This document shows positions 45,572 through 53,289 of a stretch of 64,000 nt of DNA, in pieces. Each line of letters starts with the position of its first letter. Position 1 is the first letter of the stretch. Made by a program: the position numbers and the translations under genes. Below the pieces are notes generated by a model that did not search any database, was not told the origin of the DNA, and was given only the letters and a program-made list of their open reading frames with translations. Source of the stretch: Pseudomonadota bacterium (lineage in GTDB: Bacteria > Desulfobacterota > Desulfobacteria > Desulfobacterales > JAHIVH01); NCBI GenBank assembly GCA_018816735.1, contig JAHIVH010000088.1, forward strand, positions 62,001-126,000, read 5' to 3'.

Positions 45572-48500
45572 TTATTCTGTACCCGGGCTGTCAGATAAAC
45601 GTTTTCGATGTTTTCTCTCGGGTTTTTTCCAGATACCGCCTTCTGAAAAGCAGCCCCATCCCCACCTGAGCCATTTGATCAAGTATAAAGCCAGCCACAA
45701 TGCCCATATCAGAATCATGACATTATAGACCATTTTGGGCAGAGAAATGACAAACGGTTGCGGCACCAGGGCGCTGATCCGGTCCTGAGTCCAGTTGAGT
45801 CGGGATGCGGTTGAACCGTTTCCGGCAATCTGCATATCGGGGATACCCAAGAGGCCTTCAGAAACAGCGGCATAAAGACAGAAAAAGGCGGAGAGCGTCC
45901 ATAGAAAAATTCCCAACTGGCACAGATTAAAATAAAACGGGTTGCCCGGCGGCTGATATTTTTTCCTCAGTCCAAGAATCAGAAACCAGCCAGCAGCCAT
46001 CAGCGCCATGAATACAGGAATTTGGGTCAGGCCGAGGCTTAAAATCAGCCAGTGAAACGTTTTCAGGGGAGTAATGGGTATTCTGCCAAGACCCAATGCG
46101 ACAAGAACAATAATAAAAACATAGCTCCAGTATAAAACAGCCGGGCCAAGCCTTGGACCAAAGGCCCAGAGTATCCACCGGTCATGGGGCATCTGAAAAC
46201 TGACATCCGCATTTACGGCCTGTTCGCCGATCCGGATGGCAGGCCCTTTTATCAGCATGGCAGAAGATGACGGGCTGTTCCACTCGATAACAACAGATTG
46301 AGTGCCAGGCTGAATCGGGATGACCACTTTCCGGTTTTCCTGGCGTATCGGCTGGGTCTTGTCATCGATCTTGACGACCTGGAGATCCGCTTTTTCCGGC
46401 AGTGTGATCTGGTGCTGTCCACCCTGGCTGGCCCTGATTTGCAATGCAAGCCGGGATGTATTTGACCGAAGCCCGGGTGTTAATAGAAGACGCGCTGAAT
46501 CGATTGTCATTATCTTTCCGGGTAAGGCTTTGGGACGTGTCACGCTGATGAAAACGCTTTCACCGGGCCAGGGCTGCCAATTGGGTTTCCACTGCCCCTG
46601 TTCATCCTGATGGTGAACGACCGGTAGGCCCGATGGTTCACAATGCCATATGGGGCTTGCATCAAGTATCCATGTTTCTGTCCAGGGTACGTTTTCAGGC
46701 GCTTTTAATAAAATACGCGCTGTTGGTTTGAGGGAAGACGTCCACCAGGCGTGTGTCGTTCCCGGTTCCATATTGACAAGCGCGATATTGTTTTCAACCC
46801 GAATTCCTGCGGTGGTGACGGATTCGCCTTCAATGAGCGGCACAGACACCACAATCGGCGTCCCGGAAGGTGTCACGCGTATGACGGTTGTGGATACTTC
46901 CCAAGTGAGCCCCAGACTGATGACACGCTCAATATGAAGAAAAGGCGGAAGAGAAATACTTCCTGACAGGGAAGTGTCTGTTGTTTCTTTTTTCAGGCGG
47001 GTCAGTTGAATACCGGATTCGACTTTTCCGTCTTTATGAATACCCTTGACATCCCATCCGTCGCTTGCAAATGCTGCCGTGTGCGGTTTCAGGGGCAGCG
47101 GGATCTCAATGGAATTTCCGGCCCCTGTTTTTCCGGTCAGCACCATTCTATGAATACCCTCTGAAACAAGGGCCCAGAGGATGCCATTTGCATCCCTGGA
47201 TAATTCCTTTTGAGGCATATCGTCCATCAGAACCTGATCCGGCAACCAGGACGTCATGCTTCCCGGAAGCGGAACAGCGGTTTTGGTGACGGCATGAATT
47301 TCAAGAAGTATCCTTAGATGGTCAGACTGAACATTGACATCCATTTTCAGGCAGTCCGCACAATTCGGGAAGCAGTCAGCCTTTTCAAGAAGCCTGTTCT
47401 GGTAGGTTTCGAGCAGCTCTTTTGGCGGGAAAAACCCGGCATCTGTTTCCGCATGGGAAATGCCCACAAAGAGTGCCAAAACAGACGTCACCAGGGCTGT
47501 TTTGTTTATCGTTGTTTTTACTTTCTGCCATAATGTACGGATATCAATCATACCGGTGATCATCAGCGCGAGGAGAATCACCCGCAAAAAAGACAGGACA
47601 AGATTCTGGAAAGGAGAAATCAGCCAGAGCCTGATTTCCTGATCCGTGTTTACCGGGCCGTTCCAGGTCATGGGGAGACGTCTCCATTGCCACGAAGGCA
47701 GGCCGGGCCCAGTTTGGATAAGGGCATTGGGGTCTTGTGTAAATACGGTTTTTTTCTTCTCATATCCCTTTCCAGATACAATACTTCGGGACAGAAAACG
47801 TGTGTCGCCTTTATCTTGTTGCGCCCGGGGAGAGTATACTTCTTTGGCTTTCTGAAGCATGGGTTCTTGCTCTACAATCGATTGTGAAAAGCCATCTTCT
47901 TCATTCCGGGAAGGTGTCATCTGAATATTATCCCTGGCCTGAAAGTAAGGATACGGGAGGTCAAGCTGAGGGAAGATACCATGCCTCACCTGGCCGACCA
48001 TAAAGGGGATAACGATGAGTATAAGCACAACACCTGCTGCACCTCCCCAAAAATAGACGAGCTGTTTAAACCGGTTGTCCGGAAGAACGGGGATTAAAGC
48101 AATGGCCGCAAGAATATGGAGCCAGATTATTTTAGGGGAGCCTGCTTCATGATAAATGGAGACCATCGTTATAAAAGCGATGATTCCCCATTTCCATCCC
48201 TTGAGTTTAAAAACAGCTGCCGCGATAATGAGAACCAGAAAAAAATCAAGGAGCGTCCATTTGAGGATCCATGTGTCAGGCATTTTATCAATGCCCTTTG
48301 CGGCAAACAGCTTCCAGCCCGGCGGCAAATTTAAAACGCCGGTCATGGCGCTGATGTCATGATCCCAGCCAACAGCCGGAATGGCCGTTGTCGATGCCGT
48401 ATAACGCGAATCGGCCTTCAGATCGAGCTGACCTTTTCTTAATTCAATACCGGCGTTTCCGGTTTTTTCGTCTGCGGTGATAAGCTGGCCCTGGCCGTCC

Positions 48501-49678
48501 ACCATTACACGGCCCAGCTCTCCCGGAGCGTTCATGGAAAGGCGCCATGTGCGGCTGATCGTTCCGGTGATGTGATCCTGAACGGTAAATCCATCCCCGT
48601 TAAAATCGAGCCATAATGTTTTTGTGAGCGTCAATCTGTCCGGTGCCGGATCAGGATCACCGCGTTTCAACAGGTTAAATTGAATCGACGCACCTGATTC
48701 GACGCCATATGCCGAGTACTGCTTCCATTCGGAAGGCATGTTTGTCCGTCCCGGTTCAACAGAGGGAACCCCTTCAATCTTCACCATCCTCAGATGATTC
48801 TGTGGCGCGAACGACCATATTTCCTGGCCATGATCGCAGGAAAGTGGCCCCAATTGGGTGACAGGACCGATAATACGGCTTGTGATGTCCAACTCCCATC
48901 TCCCCGGACGCGCCTGAATCATCAGTTCGCCGTTATCGGCTATCCTTACCGGAAGGGGACTGTTCAAACGCATAGGCACGCTGTTGTTCAACAGCACATT
49001 TTCAAAACGGATTTCGCGAGCCTGGCCGGAAATATTCAGTTGAAGGTGACTGATGATCTCCATGGGAATGGTATCCTGAAGCAGCCGGAAAATTGAAAGA
49101 GACTGTGTATTTTCCTGATCTTCCGAAGCTGCCCTTTTTTGAAGCCAGAGCCCGCCGCTTCTGTCAATCACAGGATAATCGATTTTGGTTCCATTGATCG
49201 TAAGCGAAACAATACCGGTTTCAGAAGGCACCAGAATCATCTCCGGCATCTCCTTCCATAAAAAACGTCCTTTGATGACGTGGGTGCCTGCCTGGAGCTT
49301 GAGAAAAGGCATCTTATTTCTGCCGATTACAGGCGCATCATTGTCATGATCTTTCACATCTTCAGGCCACAGGTCAGCGCCGCCGGGAAGCGGCGCCCAT
49401 GTCTCTTTGAAAATCGTCCACGCCTGTTCAAAACTACCGCCTGTTTTATGGATATCCATATTCAGTCGTGATGGCCAGGCGCACCGGTACGCCTGCGCAT
49501 CGTTGTAATTCGTGGGGCACAGTTTGTCGTCCATGTCATAAAGCACCCAGGATTTCCATTTCAAAAGGGCTTCCGGAACATCCGTGTCTTTCAGTGTCTT
49601 TGCATGAAGTGTATTTTGTAAAGAAAAGAATCCGGTGAATACGACTACCATCAACACAGGATAAAGATGTTTCTTCAT
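45572..49678 (-). CDS. Large membrane protein of unknown function
   Basis: 1368 residues from ATG 49678 (GGGGGA five bases before it). Signal peptide at 1-25 (LYPVLMVVVFTGFFSLQNTLHA). A long periplasmic beta-rich region follows to about 480, then four to five membrane segments (LLDFFLVLIIAAAVFKL, IIAFITMVSIYH, WLHILAAIALIPVL, GVVLILIVIPFMVG), a loop, more segments near 690-730, a second soluble region with CFPNCADC and beta-rich repeats (about 740-1170), and four terminal membrane segments. I do not recognise a named family. It reads as two similar halves: soluble beta-domain plus membrane bundle. It ends convergent with the CCA gene and is preceded by a pRiA4b-like gene. Confidence 0.7.
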   Translation of the reverse strand: MKKHLYPVLMVVVFTGFFSLQNTLHAKTLKDTDVPEALLKWKSWVLYDMDDKLCPTNYNDAQAYRCAWPSRLNMDIHKTGGSFEQAWTIFKETWAPLPGGADLWPEDVKDHDNDAPVIGRNKMPFLKLQAGTHVIKGRFLWKEMPEMILVPSETGIVSLTINGTKIDYPVIDRSGGLWLQKRAASEDQENTQSLSIFRLLQDTIPMEIISHLQLNISGQAREIRFENVLLNNSVPMRLNSPLPVRIADNGELMIQARPGRWELDITSRIIGPVTQLGPLSCDHGQEIWSFAPQNHLRMVKIEGVPSVEPGRTNMPSEWKQYSAYGVESGASIQFNLLKRGDPDPAPDRLTLTKTLWLDFNGDGFTVQDHITGTISRTWRLSMNAPGELGRVMVDGQGQLITADEKTGNAGIELRKGQLDLKADSRYTASTTAIPAVGWDHDISAMTGVLNLPPGWKLFAAKGIDKMPDTWILKWTLLDFFLVLIIAAAVFKLKGWKWGIIAFITMVSIYHEAGSPKIIWLHILAAIALIPVLPDNRFKQLVYFWGGAAGVVLILIVIPFMVGQVRHGIFPQLDLPYPYFQARDNIQMTPSRNEEDGFSQSIVEQEPMLQKAKEVYSPRAQQDKGDTRFLSRSIVSGKGYEKKKTVFTQDPNALIQTGPGLPSWQWRRLPMTWNGPVNTDQEIRLWLISPFQNLVLSFLRVILLALMITGMIDIRTLWQKVKTTINKTALVTSVLALFVGISHAETDAGFFPPKELLETYQNRLLEKADCFPNCADCLKMDVNVQSDHLRILLEIHAVTKTAVPLPGSMTSWLPDQVLMDDMPQKELSRDANGILWALVSEGIHRMVLTGKTGAGNSIEIPLPLKPHTAAFASDGWDVKGIHKDGKVESGIQLTRLKKETTDTSLSGSISLPPFLHIERVISLGLTWEVSTTVIRVTPSGTPIVVSVPLIEGESVTTAGIRVENNIALVNMEPGTTHAWWTSSLKPTARILLKAPENVPWTETWILDASPIWHCEPSGLPVVHHQDEQGQWKPNWQPWPGESVFISVTRPKALPGKIMTIDSARLLLTPGLRSNTSRLALQIRASQGGQHQITLPEKADLQVVKIDDKTQPIRQENRKVVIPIQPGTQSVVIEWNSPSSSAMLIKGPAIRIGEQAVNADVSFQMPHDRWILWAFGPRLGPAVLYWSYVFIIVLVALGLGRIPITPLKTFHWLILSLGLTQIPVFMALMAAGWFLILGLRKKYQPPGNPFYFNLCQLGIFLWTLSAFFCLYAAVSEGLLGIPDMQIAGNGSTASRLNWTQDRISALVPQPFVISLPKMVYNVMILIWALWLALYLIKWLRWGWGCFSEGGIWKKPERKHRKRLSDSPGTE

Positions 49679-49734
49679 TTTTTCCCCCAGGATAAAAAAT
49701 GTGGTGAGAATCAAAGAATCCGGTAAATATGAAC

Positions 49735-50322
49735 TCAGCCTCTTCTCCACGGTTGTTGCCGGTCGCGGGACCAGCGCAGGTAGGTCATCAGCTCCCAGTT
49801 CACCTCGTTGATATTGAACTTTTCACTTTCGAATTCACCGCCAGACCATTCCATAAAGTTATCATGCTCGTCATGTTCCGGATCTTTCAGTGCTTCCAGG
49901 AACTCACCATATCCCGGCACGCCTCCGACATCTTCAGGCGGGCACGCCCGTTCTCCCTCAAGGCAAACCACTTCCGTTCTCAGTTCCTGGCTGGCATAGG
50001 GCTTTTCCTCAATGAGGATTTCATGCTCCCAGCCGTCCCCGAAATCGTATATATAGGTAAATGTTCGGCCTTTCTGCTTGATCAGGCCATCCAGACGGTA
50101 GTTCCCGCATTCAAGACCATCCTCTTTTGATTCCGGGTATTCGGTATAAAGATTCTTGCCTATCATAAATTGATACAAATGGCTGTCCGTCCAGCCCATC
50201 ACAACCTGAATCACATCGTGCAGGCGATCCAGTGTAATACTCCCCGGCACGACAAACCGCCGCCAGATTTCAGGCTCAATATCCAACAATTTGATTTTCA
50301 GTAAATAAAGCTGTTCGTTCAT
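49735..50322 (-). CDS. pRiA4b ORF-3-like protein, paralogue A
   Basis: 195-residue soluble protein of the plasmid pRiA4b ORF-3 family (also called IS1096 TnpR-like). Signatures: LKIKLLDIEPEIWRRFVVPGSITLDRLHDVIQ, MGWTDSHLYQF, YIYDFGDGWEHEI, and CLEGERACPPEDVGG, with a C-terminal WSGGEFESE. Despite the IS link in the name it shows no transposase residues; the function is unknown. Paralogue B lies 2.4 kb away and shares about 70 percent of residues by eye. Start ATG 50322 follows AGGAG. The four-helix pseudogene ends just upstream of the ribosome site. Confidence 0.85.
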   Translation of the reverse strand: MNEQLYLLKIKLLDIEPEIWRRFVVPGSITLDRLHDVIQVVMGWTDSHLYQFMIGKNLYTEYPESKEDGLECGNYRLDGLIKQKGRTFTYIYDFGDGWEHEILIEEKPYASQELRTEVVCLEGERACPPEDVGGVPGYGEFLEALKDPEHDEHDNFMEWSGGEFESEKFNINEVNWELMTYLRWSRDRQQPWRRG

Positions 50323-50349
50323 AACGATTTCTCCTTTTTACCTGAGAAT

Positions 50350-50869
50350 TTAGAATAAAAGCACCAACGCCGAATTTGCTGAGATCTCGGGATAACTCCT
50401 GGTGGACTCAGTGGACGGCAAACGCCTTCCAGTATTTTGTCCACGTTGTCCATACTGTCCACCACGTCCACCTCTCTTGCTCACTTCAACAACCCATGCC
50501 GCCACTTCATCAGCAGTCTTGCAGCGTCGGTCGATCAGCTCCTGACGGAGCGGGTTATCCCGCTCCCAGAGTATCAACCTCCGCTGCCGCAGAAAATCCT
50601 CATAATCGAGCTTCAACTCTTCCAGACTGGTGCGTGCCACCTGCGTCAGTTCCAGTTCGGTTTTCTTCGAGGCCGCCGATGCCTGTGACCCTTCCGCAAT
50701 ATTCTGTACGCTGCTCCGCGCCGCCTGTATCATCTGGTCCTTCGTGCGGCTAAACCGGTCGATGTACCGATCGCAAAACCGCACCGTTACATCATACACC
50801 AGCTGCGCCACCTGAAAACTTTTCAGCTTGCGATAGCCGCCCGCCGTGTTTGGGGATCAGGTCGGACAT
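50350..50869 (-). pseudogene. Frameshifted and 3'-truncated four-helix-bundle gene
   Basis: The reading frame from GTG 50811 gives AQLVYDVTVRFCDRYIDR and on through ARSSVQNIAEGSQAS, the four-helix-bundle (23S rRNA intervening-sequence/S23-like) family with its suffix (PEISANSALVL). The family N-terminus is present upstream in another frame: ATG 50869 encodes MSDLIPKHGG, then the sequence GGCGGGCGGC holds four extra bases (a GGCG repeat, around 50836-50844) that shift the frame before YRKLKSFQVAQ. In the frame of the ATG translation stops soon after. The C-terminus also stops about 30 residues early. Function of the family is unknown. An intact start at GTG 50811 without N-terminus is possible but unlikely. 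Confidence 0.75.
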
Positions 50870-51416
50870 AAAAAAACGCTTTTCAACATACCTGTCTCTG
50901 TTGCAGTGAAGTTCAAGACTGCTCAAATTGCACCATCTTAATTTTTCGGATCATGAGTTGTACCTTGGCTTTTTGGTATAATAAGACGTTCAATTGACAT
51001 TCAATTCTATTGGATGGAATATAACATCTCTTAAATGCTGTGCAAGATAAAAATGGATTAAGGATATGGGAAGGGATTAAAAATATTTACTTGCGAATGC
51101 CCTTCCTGAATGGATTTTTAAATACGTTTCAAAGGAAATATCGTCTGTAATACCTGTATAATATTGTTCAGGAGAATTTATGTTTTGAATGATATAAACA
51201 AACTTCAAAGAAACCCGCCTTCGCATACATACCTGTTGAATTGCTATTTTATTTTACGCTGTTATTATCGCTGGCCTGCCAGCCGAAGCTTTAGCGAAGG
51301 CTGGTGGAGGTTTCAGAGCCTTGCCCCAATTCGTTCTCCAAACCAAAACACATCTTTAAATCCCGCATATTCAACATCTTACCACCCGTAAAACCCCTTT
51401 AATCTGCCGGACACCG

Positions 51417-51455
51417 AGAGAAATTTAATTCTCTACATTTTCCCGAAACAGAGAA
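51417..51455. repeat. Competing stem sequences AGAGAA / TTCTCT / AGAGAA
   Basis: AGAGAA (51417-51422), TTCTCT (51429-51434) and AGAGAA (51450-51455): the middle copy can pair with either side, giving two exclusive hairpins. It abuts the tRNA-like T-arm. Six-base stems in AT-rich DNA could be chance. Confidence 0.3.
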
Positions 51456-51480
51456 CGGACGTGGGTTCGATTCCCGGACG
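51456..51480 (+). other. tRNA/tmRNA-like T-arm remnant
   Basis: CGGACGTGGGTTCGATTCCCGG-type sequence: T-loop TTCGATT flanked by GTGGG and CCCGG (four of five pairs). The start GGACG-GGGTTC also matches the tmRNA 3' domain at the right window edge, where GCGGG-TTCAACT-CCCGC is intact. Here no acceptor stem or CCA follows, and no rest of a tRNA is upstream. It lies in the opposite orientation to ssrA. Could be a decayed attachment site. Confidence 0.35.
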
Positions 51481-51526
51481 GAGGCCTCCTGTAATCACCC
51501 CACAAACTCGAGTCTGAAAGTGCCCA

Positions 51527-51618
51527 TGTCACAAGTTTTGTCGTGAGTTTGTCGCAAGTTTTTGTCACAGCTTTTGCCATAGCTCGATGTCGTGATTCGT
51601 GTCGCAATATGTCGTGAT
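51527..51618 (+). repeat. Seven TGTCRYRA repeats with about 12-base spacing
   Basis: TGTCACAAG (51527), TGTCGTGAG (51539), TGTCGCAAG (51550), TGTCACAG (51563), TGTCGTGAT (51588), TGTCGCAAT (51600), TGTCGTGAT (51610). Intervals are 12, 11, 13, 25, 12 and 10 bases. Either an iteron-like protein-binding array or the decayed coding end of an integrase (the minus strand reads VTKTCDKLTTKLVT). Just downstream of the RhuM-like gene. Confidence 0.45.
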
Positions 51619-51640
51619 ACCTTGATGCATAATTGACAGA

Positions 51641-52702
51641 TTATTCATCGTCCTTGTGTTCAATCTGTTTCAACAGCCGATCGAAGTCGCTCTCAAAGAG
51701 CCGATCCTGAATAATTCGGTATTTTTCAAATTCGCTTTCAGCGTGGGCCTTGGCTATTTCCGCCGTTACCCTTCCAGCGTCCTGCAAAATTTCCCGATCC
51801 GTGGCTTCGATGAATTTATTCAAGCGTGTTTCCCAATCCTGCATGGTCATCGGGATCTTGCGCAGGGCCATGTCCTCGGCCACATCCAGATAGGCGTTCA
51901 CCAGCCGAGTCAGTTGCGCCATTTCGTTTTCGGTCAGGTAATTCTTGGCTACACTGACATCAAATTTCTGGATTTTACCCTTCGGAGCATCTTTCCATGT
52001 GGTCAGGCCCATGTGTTGTTTCTGATGATCTGCCCGGTCAACGATTACCTCGGCAGCGGTCTGCCCGTGAATGGCCCAGTGTAGCTTATTCTGCACTGTG
52101 GCAAAAAAACGTTTGGTCGCCTGAGCAGTCACATCATAATCAATGGATGTGGCATAAATGTCGGTGATCTTCTGGTAAAACTTTCGCTCGGAAAGACGAA
52201 TTTCCCGGATGCGCTCCAGCTGCTCTTCAAAGTATTGTTCCGTCAGAATCGAGCCGCCGCTTTTGATGCGCTCGTCATCCATCACATAGGCCTTGATGGT
52301 GTACTCCTTGATAACAGTAGTCGCCCACTTTCGGAACTGAACGGCACGCTCTGAGTTGACCTTGTAACCAACGGCGATGATGGCAGATAGATTGTAGTGT
52401 TTGGTGTTATAGTTTTTGCCGTCAGCGGCAGTTATTCGAAAATTTCGAATAACTGAATCCTCTTCCAACTCGCTGTCGGAAAACACCTTTTTAAGGTGGT
52501 AATTGATGGTGTGGGTTTCAACATCGTAGAGAACCCCCATCATTTTCTGGGTCAGCCAGATGTTTTCATCCGCGTATACCGCCTCAACGCCGCCTTCCCC
52601 GGTTGCCGCCACAAAAGTCAGATATTCTGCCGCCGAGGATCGAACAATGGAGGTCTCTTTTTTTTCTGCCTTCTGAAGTTGCTTGTTTTTATCCTTCTTC
52701 AT
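51641..52702 (-). CDS. RhuM-family protein
   Basis: 353 residues. Central region matches the virulence RhuM family: WLTQKMMGVLYDVETHTINYHLKKVF (helix-turn-helix-like Bro/KilA region), SVIRNFRITAADGKNYNTKHYNLSAIIAVGYKVNSERAVQFRKWATTVIKEY, and FFATVQNKLHWAIHGQTAAEVI. No membrane segment. RhuM proteins occur in pathogenicity and defence islands; some are proposed Fic-like or DNA-associated factors, but no activity is established. Start ATG 52702 overlaps the preceding stop by four bases; it is the last gene of the nine-gene operon. Earlier part (1-30) is charged and variable. Confidence 0.85.
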   Translation of the reverse strand: MKKDKNKQLQKAEKKETSIVRSSAAEYLTFVAATGEGGVEAVYADENIWLTQKMMGVLYDVETHTINYHLKKVFSDSELEEDSVIRNFRITAADGKNYNTKHYNLSAIIAVGYKVNSERAVQFRKWATTVIKEYTIKAYVMDDERIKSGGSILTEQYFEEQLERIREIRLSERKFYQKITDIYATSIDYDVTAQATKRFFATVQNKLHWAIHGQTAAEVIVDRADHQKQHMGLTTWKDAPKGKIQKFDVSVAKNYLTENEMAQLTRLVNAYLDVAEDMALRKIPMTMQDWETRLNKFIEATDREILQDAGRVTAEIAKAHAESEFEKYRIIQDRLFESDFDRLLKQIEHKDDE

Positions 52703-53289
52703 TCCACACCTCCCCAGTTTTTATACCTGTCCCGGGACCAGCGGAGGTATTTCATCAATTCCCAGTTCACCGATTCGGAATCAAACTGCTCGCTATCAAA
52801 GTCGCCACCGGACCATTCCTTGTAACTTTCGTGCTCTTCATGGCTCGGGTCCTTCAGGGCGCTGCAGAATTCAAAAAACCCGGGGATGCCGCCCACATCT
52901 TCAGGCGGGCAGGCCCGTTCACCTTCAAGGCAGGCCAGCTCCGTTCTCAGTTCCGGATTGAAATAGTGGCTTTCCTCCAGAACAAGTTCATGCTCCCAGC
53001 TGTCCCCGAAGTCATACAGATAACGGAAGGTGCGGCCTTTCTGTTTGATCAGATCTCCAAGACGGTATCGTCCGCAGACCAGCCCGTCTTCTTTCGATTC
53101 AGGGTATTCCGTGTATCGTTTATTCCCGATGGTAAATTCGTGCAGATGGCTGTCAGTCCAGCCCATGACGATCTGGATGACGTCATGCAGCCGGTCCAGC
53201 GTGATGCTGGCAGGCACCACAAAACGACGCCAGATTACCGGTTCGATATCAAGCAGCTGTATTTTCAGCAGATAAAATCGTTCGTTCAT
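52699..53289 (-). CDS. pRiA4b ORF-3-like protein, paralogue B
   Basis: 196 residues, same family as paralogue A at 49735-50322: LKIQLLDIEPVIWRRFVVPASITLDRLHDVIQIVMGWTDSH, YLYDFGDSWEHELVL, CLEGERACPPEDVGG, WSGGDFDSE. The most conserved parts are identical between the copies while surface-like positions differ, so both were selected after duplication. Four-base overlaps with both neighbours place it in the operon between the DUF6880-like and RhuM genes. Function unknown. Confidence 0.87.
   Translation of the reverse strand: MNERFYLLKIQLLDIEPVIWRRFVVPASITLDRLHDVIQIVMGWTDSHLHEFTIGNKRYTEYPESKEDGLVCGRYRLGDLIKQKGRTFRYLYDFGDSWEHELVLEESHYFNPELRTELACLEGERACPPEDVGGIPGFFEFCSALKDPSHEEHESYKEWSGGDFDSEQFDSESVNWELMKYLRWSRDRYKNWGGVE

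Larger units (their letters stand above)
50870..51640. other. Gene-free interval with tRNA-like remnant and repeats
   Basis: 770 bases without a credible gene. It contains a hairpin CCAGCC-N14-GGCTGG (51279-51304), mutually exclusive short stems near 51417-51455, a T-arm-like sequence (51456-51480) and periodic TGTC-repeats (51527-51618). The 60-residue minus-strand frame at 51425-51607 reads GNRTHVR, a phrase that arises antisense to tRNA T-arms. It may be scar sequence from past insertions. Confidence 0.5.

Noticed and set aside
51279-51304. CCAGCC-N14-GGCTGG hairpin as a terminator
   Set aside because: No T-tract and no gene ends near it; likely a dispersed repeat, noted only in the interval entry.
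51425-51607. 60-residue minus-strand ORF next to the RhuM-like gene
   Set aside because: The reading GNRTHVR and the repeat-derived VTKT segment are explained by antisense tRNA-like and repeat DNA; no start signal.
49735-53289. Insertion sequence suggested by the IS1096/TnpR-like family name
   Set aside because: Neither protein has transposase or resolvase catalytic residues and no terminal inverted repeats were seen.
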